Part shown: one piece after another, positions 10,632 through 21,262 of the stretch
Layout of the letters: every line of letters begins with the position of its first letter
How positions within the stretch are numbered: the stretch's first letter is position 1
DNA from: Pohlia nutans
Taxonomy: Eukaryota; Streptophyta; Bryopsida; Bryales; Mniaceae
Length of the DNA: 64,000 nt
Direction of reading: 5' to 3'
NCBI GenBank assembly: GCA_022496805.1
Contig: CM040100.1
Span: forward strand, 22,411,009 to 22,475,008
The notes under the pieces: model-generated
Told to the model about the DNA's origin: nothing
Databases searched by the model: none
What the model saw: only the letters and a program-made list of their open reading frames with translations
Position numbers and translations under genes: made by a program

Positions 10632-12341
10632 ATGGTGAAGCACAACAATGTTATCCCCAACGGCCACTTCAAGAAGGATTGGCAGAGCTATGTGAGGACC
10701 TGGTTCAACCAGCCCGCACGCAAGAAAAGAAGAAGAACGGGTTAGTTTTTTTAAAAGCTTTTTATTTGCTTTTGATCGCGCGCTTTTCTTTTAAAATTAT
10801 TCTAAGCTCTGCATCAACGAACTTCTCTTTGTTTTCGGATAGTTCCGAACTATAGTTTAGGTGCAATAGTTTCGGTGCTTATGCATTTGAACCCTAATTT
10901 ACGTAAAGCCATGGTGATGGCGTCTTTTTCATGGTTTAGGACGTGCTTGGTTTCTAAACCCTAAACGTGCTTGGTCTCGCAGTGCGCCAGAAGAAGGCCG
11001 TGGCTGTGTTCCCGCGTCCCACTGCTGGTCCTCTCCGACCCGTTGTGCATTCCCAGACCTTGAGGTACAACGCCAAGATCCGTGCCGGACGCGGTTTCAC
11101 CTTGGAGGAGTTGAAGGTAATGTGTTCTTTTAGTATTGGAATAGTGCCAATCACTATCACTACGTTTTCACCTAAATCGTCTGTACCTAGAGTCTTCTAG
11201 TTTAACCCTAAGCGCCCAAACTGAAAATAGGAAGTCCACTTTGAAAGCAAATAGTTGATTATAGTAACTTTCAAATCATATCTTAATGATCTGTTTCAAC
11301 TCCTCTTGTTATGGGAGTGGCCAAGTTTGGCCAGTTGAGCACTTAGGGGATCGATGAGTAGTCTTTCTGTTGACATCAGAATGTGATATAGATAGGCTTG
11401 TCAAAGATGTGGGTGTTTTCTAAAAGGAATCTACTTCTAGAAATTCGTACTGAACTTCTTGTGAAGATAGGTTATTGCAGGTAATGTAATTTAAATTTTA
11501 TGTAGTTGAATTTCCTCAACTCTCCTTGAATCACACTTTTATCGTGTTCTTAAATTTTTAGGCTGCTGGCATCCCGAAGAAGCTTGCACCTACCATCGGT
11601 ATCGCTGTTGACCACCGCCGCAAGAACCGGTGCTTGGAGAGTCTTCAGGAGAATGTCGCCCGGCTCAACACCTACAGGGCCAAGTTGGTTGTCTTCCCCA
11701 GGCGCTCACGCAAGACCAAGGTACGGAAATTTCCTGACATTTATTTTCATTCAATCTTCTTTTTACCCAGGGAGGAAACATAGTTATCCTCGATTCAATC
11801 GTGAACGCTTGCATTGATTTTGCAACTACTCTGACTTTTCTGAGGCACTACAGTAGTCTTTTTTCACCATATTCATCTACAATTTAAGCGGTATTTTACG
11901 ACTGGGGTTCCGAGTGTTCAGTAACAGTGACAACATCTTGTCGAATCCAGGGTTTTTAACGGTTCAGTCTGTGAATGGTCAGCTGTTTGCGTTTAGTTTT
12001 TTTTTCTAGGTATTTGTTGGTTTATATAAGTTATTTCCATATGATTTGATGTGTGGAAATCGTTATTGATACCCGATACTTTTACTGGTAGAGCTGACGT
12101 TGAAGTATCTGTTCTACAGGCTGGAGATTCGAGCGCCGAGGAGTTGTCGAGTGTGACCCAGTTGACTGGAGCAGTGTTGCCAATTGTGAAGCCCCGACCC
12201 TCTGCAGAGATCGTCTCTATCACCGACGAGATGAAGTCGCAGAAGGCATACTACAAACTGCGTCAGGAGAGGATGAACGAGAGGTTGGTTGGTATCCGGA
12301 AGAAGAAGGCCGAGGCTGCCGAGAAGGAAGAGAAGAAGTAA
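10632..12341 (+). CDS. RPL13: 60S ribosomal protein eL13 (L13)
   Basis: Structural protein of the cytosolic large ribosomal subunit. Coding exons 10632-10740, 10983-11116, 11562-11720 and 12120-12341 give 207 residues, the usual length for plant eL13. The ATG at 10632 opens [18 protein letters not shown], the conserved N-terminus. The next exon reads [21 protein letters not shown] and ends in GFTLEELK; then [20 protein letters not shown] and KLVVFPRR; the C-terminus is Lys/Glu-rich (EKEEKK). A leader intron is likely at 10354-10621 (GAG|GTAAGT ... TTTAG). No disruption seen. One of the safest calls in the window. Confidence 0.97.
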
Positions 12342-12798
12342 ATCCTTTCTTCCAGTAGACGTTTTTGATGGTTTTCATGTCCTCAACTGCTGAGTATTGA
12401 TTGTACTTCAACCACGTTCTGGTTAAGCAAAGGTGGAAGGAGTGCCACTTCTAAATTCGGTTCTTTTACCGAATTTATTTCATGCATCATTTTCATATTT
12501 GTTATGACGTGTTCATCCATGTGTCTTTCCTGTTTACATGACGAGATATGTTTTTTACTCTGGATGGGTCGGTCAACTTCAATTAGGAACTAGTGTTTTG
12601 GATTTGTGCTTTAACTCCTAACAGTTTTGAATAGGTCCTATGTAGGCTTCCTTATATTTAAATATATTTGTCTTTCGATTAACACATCGATTAACACATG
12701 CAATGTTCTTCACTGATTCCGATGATATGGAATTTGTACCCATCTGAATTATATAATCGATTAAACTTCTCATTTCAAAACCATGAATCCTTGGTCCT
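12342..12798. other. 3' flank of eL13
   Basis: AT-rich 3' UTR and spacer; nothing else recognised before the MITE at 12799. Confidence 0.5.
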
Positions 12799-13343
12799 AT
12801 AACCCTTTGACGCGCCAGCGTCCATATTCTGGACGCTGGATGATTTCTGACGCGTCCTTTTGCCACATGGTGATATTTTTCATCCATCCAAAATTCTCTT
12901 GATTCTTGTGCTAGTTGACTACCATTTGAACGGTATGAATCTTCAAAATAAGATAATGTGAATTTTTGAAAAATAACAAAAGTGGTTTATGTTAACTTTC
13001 ATTTTTAGTTCGAAAAGTGAGACCTTAAACATGATTTTCCATAATAAGTAGAATTAAATAATGAAAAGCATATCATCTTGTAGTGCATGTTATTCCAATT
13101 TCATTACAATATTTTTAAATTTTTTGTGTCAATTTTGGATTATTTATTGAATTTTAAGAGAAAACCTTGCAAAATTAATTAAAAAATATTAATAATAAAT
13201 ATGATGAATCCAACCGTACAGATGTTATCTTCACATTGACATTTACAACTTTGCTTTGTACATCAACTCCATTTCTTTTTATCATCAAACATTTTATAAC
13301 GAATCTTTAAAAACAGTGTTGAATCAAGACGTTAAAGGGTTAA
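12799..13343. mobile_element. TTAA-type MITE family B, copy 1
   Basis: Left end CCCTTTGACGCGCC preceded by ATAA (mutated TTAA); right end GACGTTAAAGGG followed by TTAA at 13340-13343. A near-terminal perfect palindrome CCAGCGTCCA-TATTC-TGGACGCTGG lies at about 12815-12839. The whole ~545 bp is repeated in reverse orientation at 20538-21092, so the boundaries are supported by two copies. Confidence 0.85.
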
Positions 13344-13925
13344 GTATCGAGCAATGGAGTAGACAACTTTGTTGAACCTTTTAACCCCTAAACGTTGTCG
13401 AGATCAAAAAATGGCGTATGAATGAAGTCGATTGTTCAATTCCAACTGCTATGTGGATGATTTCCATCCAATTCTTTATGTGAAGGGCTTTGCTTGGTGA
13501 TGTCACCCCTTCAAGTTAAATTCAAATCATTCAAGCTATTTGTAGATTTTACATGGGTCCCAACTAAAAAAAGAGTCGTAAAAACGATTGTGTAGTGTAT
13601 TTTGAATTTTTTTGCTTGTTCTACTTAAACTAAATTTAGGCCATGAAAATGAGTTCCATTGCATTTGAGCTTAACCCTTTAACGCTTTGGGTACTGTAGC
13701 AGCAAACTTTGGTTTTCACTGGGTTTTTCCACTATGATTGATACTGCCAGAAATAAAATGGATTAAATTAGAAAGTAACCGTACAATTGTATTCTCAACT
13801 GGAGTGCAAACATTTTGCCAAAATTAGAGAATCATCCAATGGTGGGATTGGAAGATCATAGTATGTCTTTGAACCGTATAATGCACACTCAAAAATGAGA
13901 TTTTGGAGGGTGTGTGATTTCAAAG

Positions 13926-14203
13926 TTAACCCTTAAACGTCAAGGAAAGCCCCATGGGCTTATTTAAAAGAGAATAATGAAGAAAAAAGTAGATTTTCTC
14001 AACCAAATCAAGCGTGGATTGGTGCGTTGGAAAGCTACTGAAAAAGCGATCTAGATTGCAAATTTGCGCCTCATTTGAGAGATTGTAGAATCGTTGGTAA
14101 GCAATCAAAGTTATAAAATTGAACAAGTTTTTGAGGCAGGGGCAGCTGAGATGCCGCAATGCTACAGTGCTACAGTGCTGGCCAGCAGTGTCCCGCAGAG
14201 CCG

Positions 14204-14245
<42 letters not shown>

Positions 14246-14311
14246 TTTCTCCGAAAATTTAGATGCCTTCCGGGCTGCCCCGCCCAGGCCCTCTTGACGT
14301 TTAAGGGTTAA
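13926..14311. mobile_element. TTAA-type MITE family C, perfect termini
   Basis: 386 bp with intact TTAA at both ends (13926-13929, 14308-14311) and a 15-bp perfect inverted repeat CCCTTAAACGTCAAG. Contains a (TTA)n microsatellite at about 14206-14244. Because ends and target duplication are unmutated and it is inserted in another element, it is probably the youngest MITE of the family here. Confidence 0.85.
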
Positions 14312-14862
14312 ATAGAATTTGGGTAAAATTTTCTAAAATGAAAGTAGAGATGTTCAGCAATGACCTATGTCAACACCTCTCCGTTGCAATCTTTCATGTT
14401 AAGAATGGACTCACATAATTATTGTGAATTTTATAAGTGAGAGTGACTTATCTATGTACGGTTTAGGACAAAAATTTATACGTTAAAATATGAAAGAAGT
14501 TAGTACATGGATCAAGATCGGAATACATACACTAATGGAACATGAACAAGAGAACAAACCCCCCCCCCCCAAAAAAAAGATAACAAACTTCCAAACACAA
14601 GAAATACCGCATAGTACATGTGTTGTATTTGTAAGTATTTACTATATTTTCAAGTATTTACAGTATTTTCGCGTTTTGTTCATAGGTATTTTGATAGTTG
14701 CACAACTTCAAATTGAAATTTTCTTTTTCTAGAAGATGTATATTATACTGCTCATCATCTAAACTTCACAATTCAAAATCCAATTCTTCACAGATTTTCC
14801 GTTATTCGCGTTTCTGACACAGCAGAGACCACAATGTGGTCGCTTGAGCACTAAAGGGTTAT
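14312..14862. mobile_element. TTAA-type element family D, copy 1
   Basis: Right end GCGACCAC...CGCTTGAGCACTAAAGGGTTAT at 14862 (TTAA mutated to TTAT). The ~520 bp is repeated in reverse orientation at 33123-33645, including ACATGGATCAAGATCGGAAT and GACCTATGTCAACACCTC. The left end is unclear because of the element at 13926-14311; it may be the TTAACCC at 13671. Confidence 0.65.
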
Positions 14863-16139
14863 CTAACAAAATGAAGCTTGTCAAGTCTAGTTTCTACTCC
14901 ACTTTGAATTTTGGGAGAAATTTGAAAATTGATTGTTTTATTGTAATTACAAGTTCGGTAGGTATCACCAAGGTGTAGCAAAATTTCTAAATTTAGATAC
15001 ACGGATGATTTTCATCAACTAAACTTTTCTTCATTGTAATTTACACCTTAGGTAAAAATATCGGAATTTTCTAGTACATTTTGTAATTGATATAGATTTT
15101 CTTTACAATCACTTCATAAAACCATAGTAATTTCAAATTTTCATCAAAATTTATGAAAAATTCATGATTTGTAGTAGACATGTGACTTCATCTACTAAAA
15201 ATATAAATTTGAATTCTTGTATTATTTTTAGTAGCAAAATTGAGTGTGACAGATAAAACATGATTCCATGGTCATAGGCAAGGACCCGACCTTTAGGGGT
15301 TAACCCTGTAACGCCTGAATGACCAATTTTGGCAAAATCATACTTTTAGATGGCTGATTTGGATACTAAAAATGTTTTTTTTTTTTTTTTTTTTTTTTTT
15401 CCCCCAAGTAGTACTAAGCGAGCTCTTGAAAATTGTGTTGCTCGCAATAATATTTAAATTTTATGAAGGATTTTAGAGGCAAAAGAAGCCCAAAATAGCA
15501 ATACCGCACAATGACGCCAGCGTACCCGAGGCGTAAATTTTTCTCAGGGTACATGAGTCGGGCTGTTACGTACATATTTGAAGTTCATAAAGATGCACAT
15601 GGATGAAATTTTGTGGGCACCCAGTGTTGGGAAAGGGGCAGCAGAAAAGTGCACATGGGTACTGTCACTCTCTCCATGAATGTCAGAAGAAGGCACTTTG
15701 TTTATTCAATATAGGATTGAAAATGGGTGCACGAGTATGGCTCCATCATAACGCCTTTACTGTGCTGTGAGGAAAGGGTTGCCGCCACTGCACTCCCTAG
15801 AATGAAAGCTATGATATTGATTTCAGTAGTGCAAGTTTTGAAATTCTCCCTACACAATGCAGCAAATAGCGCACACCTTGGCTTCAAGTCTAACCAAAAT
15901 AATTCATGACACCACCCTAATATTTTGGTTTTTGATTTTGTTTTTCTATAATAATACTGCATGCATTGTTGTCTCTTCCAACTCCACCTCCACACACAAC
16001 ATGGAGTGGTTTGCAAAAGAAATTACAAAATGGATAGTTCATGAGCATGGAGCTGGATCTATAAAGGTTGCATTGTTTCTATGTTGTCTTCACAAGTCGT
16101 AGTTGCTAAACTTCCCAAAGCTCCAAACAGATAGCCGCT

Positions 16140-19100
16140 ATGGACAAAACTGACGCACAGCAAGAGCCAGTGAGTCCTACATCACTGCATGCTCAACTGC
16201 GACGAACACGACAGCAACTACGCGAAGCGCGACAACAGTTGACTGAAATACTCGGGGAGGTTCCAGTGGGGAACGAAGACAACAATGCCGATTTGTCAAC
16301 GAGAGGCAGGGGGCGCGGCAGGCGTGGCCGTGGTGGAACTTCAGGTCCGGCAGCAAGTCGCCGCGGCAGAGGCAGGGGTCGCCTCCAAATGCTGCTGGCA
16401 GAGGTGTTACCAGTGGCGGAGGCCGCTGAAAACTTTTCAGTGGCTGGAAGCAAGAGGAGGGGTCGTGGGCGCCACACGCCAACATCTGCAAAGAGAGGAC
16501 GCAAACAGAGAAGCATCCTTGGTGAGTCTTCCCGGGGATACGTCGATCTGCTGGCCGATGCAGTAACTGATCCGGTCGAGGCAGCAGTTGCAGTGGGAGT
16601 CGCTGCAGGGGGAGCTGCGACAACAACTACGGAGGTCGGGGGAGCAGTTGCAGCGGCAACTTCAACAGCCGCTATGGAGGTCGGCCCAGCAATTGCGCAC
16701 GCACAACCCGCAGCCACCACGGCGGATCTTCATCAATCGTACACAACGTCACTGACTTCGCCCGGGCATGAGGTAAGTGCTGCTTCTACACCACGCGCAA
16801 GTGGTAGTGGGCCTTTGCGAAATACGTGTAGAGTGCGCTCTGAACGCCATGCCGCAGTTACAGCCGCTGTGAGAAGAGTGCAATCAGCAGTTCGTGTAGA
16901 AGATGAGGACGCTCCCTTCAGGTCTCAACCGGACCCGCCCGATCCCCACATGCATCCATCTAGTGCCGATGAAGGAAGTGGGTCTGAAATGCAAGAGAGT
17001 GCAAGCCAAGGGTCGGATTATGATAGTGGCCCGGAGGAGTTTGAATATCTATATCATGACGAAGACATTGAGGCAGTACGAACGGCAGAAGTTGTGGAGG
17101 AGGACCTTATGTGCGGAGATCTCGGCTTATTTGACGTGCAACCAGTAGCTTCATTGGAGCGCCGTGGCAAGTTATCTGTACAAGGAGGCCGCCATGCGGG
17201 AAGAGCGCCTAGATCAGGAGGTCAATCACGAAGAAGTCCACGACGTGCGTGGCAGAGGCCGCCGGATACGGATCAGTTTGCGGAGCTCCAGCAGATCGAC
17301 ACTGCTGTCACTGCAGTGAACGCCGACTGTCCAGAGACAGTGTGCGCTGTGCATGATCTGCATGCCAGATCAACTCAACAGGGCCGGCTGCAGGGCAGGG
17401 CTGGGGAGGGCAAACAGCGTTCTCCAGAACCTGCCACGTCTGCTGGGGGTCCGGTTATTGCCACGTGTGCTGGGGGTCCGGTTATGACCGTAGGACCCAG
17501 TGATGCTAGAGGTCAGGGTATCACGGTAGGACTCAATCATATTGTAGGTCCGGGTATCACGCTAGGACCTAGTCATATTGTAGGTCCGGGTATCACGGTT
17601 GGACCCAGTCATGCAGTAGGTCCGAGTACAAACGTCAGTCCAGAGAGCACCGTAGGTTTCGCTACCATCGTCGGTGCTACACTCCATTGTAGTGCACGTA
17701 TGACACGGGGTCGTAGCAGTACACGTGGGCGACATAGCCAACATGGCTCCTGTCGGGGCCGGGGCCGGGGCCAATCAGTTTGGACCGACCGATTCAACGC
17801 ACAGCACTGGAATCAGGAGTATACAGTATATGAGCATGATACATCTACATTTAGTGGGCCAGCACCGGGTGTCGCAGATCGTAGTTCTCGTTCGTTGCCT
17901 TCGCCTGTGACTTTGTTTCACAAGTTCTGGCTTGAAAAGAGCCTCAGAAAAATTGTAGATGAAACAAACTCTCGAGCGACAGAAGTAATCGATAATGACG
18001 GTCAGACATATGGAGGACCTAATTGGAAAGAACTTGATTTGGCAGAGTTCAAAGTATTTTTGGGAATTGTTTTGTATATGGGAATCAAGAGGCTTCCAAA
18101 TTTGCGCTTATATTGGGTTCGTAATGAACCTTTGCTACGCTGTCCAATCATCTCGCAACTTATGTCTCGCGACAGATTCGTTGCCATTAGTTCATGCTTG
18201 CGCATCAGCAACGTGAAGCCCACATCTGATGATAGAACTCGTCCAGGCTATGATAAATTGAGCAAAATTTGTTGGTTTGCCGATGAGGTTCGTGATAATT
18301 GTAAGTCTTTATGGAATCTCGGGAAAGAAGTCACGATTGATGAGTCCATGATACGGTACAAAGGAAAATATTGTCCCATGCGACAATATATGCCTAAAAA
18401 GCCTGAAAAGTGGGGTATCAAAGTATGGAGCCTCATTGATAGTATTAGCAAGTATGTCTGGTCATTTGATGTTTATACCGGAGCTAGTACATCGATTGAG
18501 GGGCAGACACAGAAAGGTACAAAAGGCGATCCTATTCAAGCCAAACATGTTGTCAAGTCACCACTATCCGATTTACACCACAGAGGCCATGTGGTATGTA
18601 TGGATAATTATTTCACATCCATACCATTATTCCTAGATCTTTTGAGATCTGGCATATTTGCCACTGGTACCGTCAGACGTGATCGCAAAGGCCTTCCAAA
18701 GGTTTTATGTGATAAGGCGATTTCTAAGAATCAACGAGGTTATATCAATTGGTGCATGCACTATAGTAGAAAGATCTGTTGTGTTGTGTGGCTTGATAGG
18801 AAGCTAGTGCTCATTCTTTCTACTCACTCTCGACCTTTGGCATCATCGGGCACACCGGTGTATGTCTGGCGACGTAGAGGTGGTGTACGCGTGAAAGTTC
18901 CAACTTCACCAAGTCATAAAGAATACCAGAATTTCATGCGCGGCGTTGATGTTGCCGATCAACTGAGAGGCGTGTATACAACATTAACCCGGAGCTACAA
19001 ATGGTGGCACCGGGTTTTCTACTTTCTTCTGGACACTGTGGTCGTGAATGCTTGGATTGTGCATTCAGAAATCTCTTATTGGTTGGGTAAAGAGCCCATC

Positions 19101-19391
19101 ACGCATATGCAGTTCCAAATGACACTTGCAAAAGAACTATGTGCTACATGGGTTGCTGGTAGCTGCAGCTATTCCATATTTGATCCAAACAATGCTGGTG
19201 ATCATTGGCTGGTCTGCGCCCGAACCCGCAATCGCTGTGTTGTCTGTACGCACAGGTCGTCCACATATTGTCCAGGTTGTGGAGGCTTGTTTATATGCAT
19301 GGGCAGTTGCTACAGAGACACACATCCAGGGATGAGGAGGATCCGAGAGGATTGTCTTATCAGAGATGGAAACTTGATAATTCCACGTTGA
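16140..19391 (+). CDS. piggyBac-type transposase (DDE_Tnp_1_7), 1083 aa
   Basis: Cut-and-paste DNA transposase that would cut and join at TTAA. The catalytic half (about residues 590-1083) carries the expected aspartates: VTIDESMIRYKG (D734), VVCMDNYFTS (D822) and RGVDVADQLRG (D937). Typical helices include FKVFLGIVLYMGIKRLPNLRLYW and the KPEKWGIKVW block. The C-terminal Cys/His cross-brace reads CVVC...CPGCGGLFICMGSCYRDTH (1033-1062), the end-binding zinc domain. The N-terminal ~560 residues are unusual: three RG-rich blocks (55-66, 74-81, 105-111, RGRGRG-like, possibly nucleic-acid binding or nuclear targeting), an acidic stretch (277-325), and degenerate repeats of ITVGPSHIVGPG type (about 436-500). 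Common piggyBac transposases are near 600 residues, so this extension is long. No stop or frameshift. Confidence 0.93.
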   Translation: MDKTDAQQEPVSPTSLHAQLRRTRQQLREARQQLTEILGEVPVGNEDNNADLSTRGRGRGRRGRGGTSGPAASRRGRGRGRLQMLLAEVLPVAEAAENFSVAGSKRRGRGRHTPTSAKRGRKQRSILGESSRGYVDLLADAVTDPVEAAVAVGVAAGGAATTTTEVGGAVAAATSTAAMEVGPAIAHAQPAATTADLHQSYTTSLTSPGHEVSAASTPRASGSGPLRNTCRVRSERHAAVTAAVRRVQSAVRVEDEDAPFRSQPDPPDPHMHPSSADEGSGSEMQESASQGSDYDSGPEEFEYLYHDEDIEAVRTAEVVEEDLMCGDLGLFDVQPVASLERRGKLSVQGGRHAGRAPRSGGQSRRSPRRAWQRPPDTDQFAELQQIDTAVTAVNADCPETVCAVHDLHARSTQQGRLQGRAGEGKQRSPEPATSAGGPVIATCAGGPVMTVGPSDARGQGITVGLNHIVGPGITLGPSHIVGPGITVGPSHAVGPSTNVSPESTVGFATIVGATLHCSARMTRGRSSTRGRHSQHGSCRGRGRGQSVWTDRFNAQHWNQEYTVYEHDTSTFSGPAPGVADRSSRSLPSPVTLFHKFWLEKSLRKIVDETNSRATEVIDNDGQTYGGPNWKELDLAEFKVFLGIVLYMGIKRLPNLRLYWVRNEPLLRCPIISQLMSRDRFVAISSCLRISNVKPTSDDRTRPGYDKLSKICWFADEVRDNCKSLWNLGKEVTIDESMIRYKGKYCPMRQYMPKKPEKWGIKVWSLIDSISKYVWSFDVYTGASTSIEGQTQKGTKGDPIQAKHVVKSPLSDLHHRGHVVCMDNYFTSIPLFLDLLRSGIFATGTVRRDRKGLPKVLCDKAISKNQRGYINWCMHYSRKICCVVWLDRKLVLILSTHSRPLASSGTPVYVWRRRGGVRVKVPTSPSHKEYQNFMRGVDVADQLRGVYTTLTRSYKWWHRVFYFLLDTVVVNAWIVHSEISYWLGKEPITHMQFQMTLAKELCATWVAGSCSYSIFDPNNAGDHWLVCARTRNRCVVCTHRSSTYCPGCGGLFICMGSCYRDTHPGMRRIREDCLIRDGNLIIPR

Positions 19392-19591
19392 GGTGGTTTG
19401 TTCTATTTTTTGTCCTTCTTTGTTTTATTTTTATTTTTAATTCTTTGTATTTCGAAAATAACGAATTCCCCCTTTTTCCTTCTATTTATTTCCTCCGCAA
19501 CATACATACACACTTAGAGTTACCATCTACAGTTATTGGAATTCTAGATATAAAATAAATAAATTCTAACCTCTACACTGATTGTTTCCAT

Positions 19592-19864
19592 ATGAGTAGG
19601 TGGCATGGGAGGAACTCATGGACCTGTCAGGCATGGCGTGGCTACGGATTTCAGGGCCCACACTGTTCCTTTTGGATAGCGCTGCAGGAAATGGCAGCTG
19701 CCCAGTTCAGAAATACCTTACGATCTGACATACGGGCATTACAGGCTGGTGACCGGGCATGGGCGGGGACAACTACTACGGGCACTTCGAGCTATGGCAG
19801 GGCAGAGTCTGATCATTGTACAGAGATACAACGTCTGCTTTCCATATTCTCATGTACCACATGA
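19592..19864 (+). CDS. Small ORF inside the piggyBac element, unrecognised
   Basis: 90 codons in the 3' region of the piggyBac element, ending TGA at 19862. The sequence has a helical stretch (MAAAQFRNTLRSDIRALQAG) but no family I recognise. It could be an accessory protein or a spliced 3' exon, since an AG precedes GTGGCATGGG at about 19601. Base composition here is richer than in the adjacent AT-rich flanks, which is the only support for coding. Confidence 0.25.
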   Translation: MSRWHGRNSWTCQAWRGYGFQGPHCSFWIALQEMAAAQFRNTLRSDIRALQAGDRAWAGTTTTGTSSYGRAESDHCTEIQRLLSIFSCTT

Positions 19865-20537
19865 TAAATCGGTGGATTTTGATTTTTGTTTCGTTCAGTA
19901 AATTATAGTATATCAATGCCAAGACTATACATGGAATTCTCAGATTGGATCGGTCGGATTTGGTGCGATATCACGGCGTGTATTCTGGAAAACATTTTCA
20001 CTGTATATCAACTGTCTCGGATTGCAAGCTTCTATTCTCTCTATTCTGAGCTCCTTTCTTTGTCGCTTCAAGTGCTTTTGCTTCTAATCATGGTCATGTA
20101 CATAATTTGAACTGACACGGTGGTCTCTTGCTTTCCATTTCTACTGAAATTAGCTTTTCCCATGACCTGCCCAAAAAGTCAACCTTCAAGACCGTTGGTC
20201 AATGCGCAATCTTCAATACCTATTGAAATTCTGTGATTTATGTTTTGCTTTTCTAGGCTTCCTTGCTAATCAGAGCACCTACAGCATCAACTATTCCATC
20301 AAATGCTTCATTTTCCACCGAGATATAGGCTGCACATGCTTTCAGCACGGTCATGGGATTCACAGGCAGTTCAGCCCACGGCAATACACTCCGGCGTTTA
20401 GGGGTTAAGGGATGCGGGCCTCTGTTGACAACTGGTGTAGTTAAAAGTAGTAATTTGTATTGTTGACAATTGGGGTACCAGTAGTTGAAAATAGTAGTTT
20501 CTGGAATGTAATTGAAGGATCTTGAAGGTGGCATAGT

Positions 20538-21092
20538 TTAACCCTTAACTCTTTAAGGTCCCCATTCAACACTGTTTTCAAAGATTCGTTATAAAATGTT
20601 TGATAAAAAATTAAAATGGAGTTGATGTACAAAGCAAAGTTATAAATGTCAATGTGAAGATAACATCTATACAGTCGGATTCATCATATTTATTATTAAT
20701 ATTTTTTAATTAATTTTGCAAGGTTTTCTCTTGAAATTCAATCAAAAATCCATAATTAACATTAAAAAATTAAAAAATATTGTAATGAAATTGGAATAAC
20801 ATGTACTACAAGATGGTATGGTTTTCACTATTTGATTCTTCTTATTATGGAAAATCATGTTTAAGGTCTCACTTTTTGAACTAAGAATGAAACTTGACAT
20901 AAACCACTTTTGCTATTTTTCAAAAACTCTCAATATCTTGTCTTGAAGATCCGTACCGTACAAATGGTAACCGACTAGCACAAGAATTTAAATAAAAATT
21001 GAATGGATGAAAAACATCCCTTGCGTGGTGAAGGGACGCGTCCAGAATCATCCATCGTCCAGATTCTGAACGCAGGCGCGTCTAAGGGTTAA
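20538..21092. mobile_element. TTAA-type MITE family B, copy 2
   Basis: Reverse-orientation copy of the element at 12799-13343, alignable over nearly its whole length (CATTCAACACTGTTTT..AAGATTCGTTATAAAATG; ACGCGTCC..AATCATCCA). Bounded by TTAA at 20538-20541 and 21089-21092. The copy pair flanks the piggyBac block on both sides in inverted orientation. Confidence 0.85.
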
Positions 21093-21262
21093 AGGTCCAG
21101 ATTGGCCATTCCAGCCAGTATTATACGGCCATATTTCATTGTATTTGGAATGGTTCTACACCTCCTATGAGTTTCATATCAAAAGTGAAGTTAAAACTGA
21201 TGTCTACATGGTCTTAAAAGCTATTGGGATCCCAATTTGGAACTTTCTACTTACAACATATG
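21093..21262. mobile_element. TTAA-type MITE family A, copy 2 (partial)
   Basis: Shares CCAGTATTATAC, ATTTCATTGTATTTG, GGTTCTACA and GCTATTGGGATCCCAATTTGG with 3289-3523. It is wedged between copies of families B and E, apparently having lost its own ends. Confidence 0.6.

Larger units (their letters stand above)
13381..15303. mobile_element. Nested cluster of TTAA-type elements
   Basis: An outer element seems to start at TTAACCCCTAAACG (13381) and end at CCTTTAGGGGTTAA (15303). Its right part (14863-15299) resembles the family E copy at 21263-21808: ACAAAATGAAG..AAGTCT.GTTT.TACTCCACTTT. Inside are another left end at 13671 (TTAACCCTTTAACGC), a complete element at 13926-14311, and a right end at 14851-14862 (CACTAAAGGGTTAT). 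The outer pairing is inferred; the individual ends are directly visible. Confidence 0.55.
15300..20408 (+). mobile_element. piggyBac element, putatively autonomous, 5.1 kb
   Basis: Bounded by TTAA at 15300-15303 and 20405-20408, the piggyBac target. Termini are CCCTGTAACGCC on the left and, reverse-complemented, CCCCTAAACGCC on the right, 9 of 12 matching and shared in form with the window's TTAA MITEs. It carries one long intact transposase ORF (16140-19391) with 836 bp before and 1013 bp after it. A run of 26 T then CCCCC lies at 15375-15405. TATAAAG at 16060-16066, about 75 bp before the ATG, may be the TATA box. The left TTAA is shared with the right end of a neighbouring element. Confidence 0.85.

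Noticed and set aside
11202..11351. TTAACCCTAAGCGCCC and GAGCACTTAGGGG as a possible TTAA MITE in an eL13 intron
   Set aside because: Only short terminal resemblance, right TTAA missing, and no second copy in the window.
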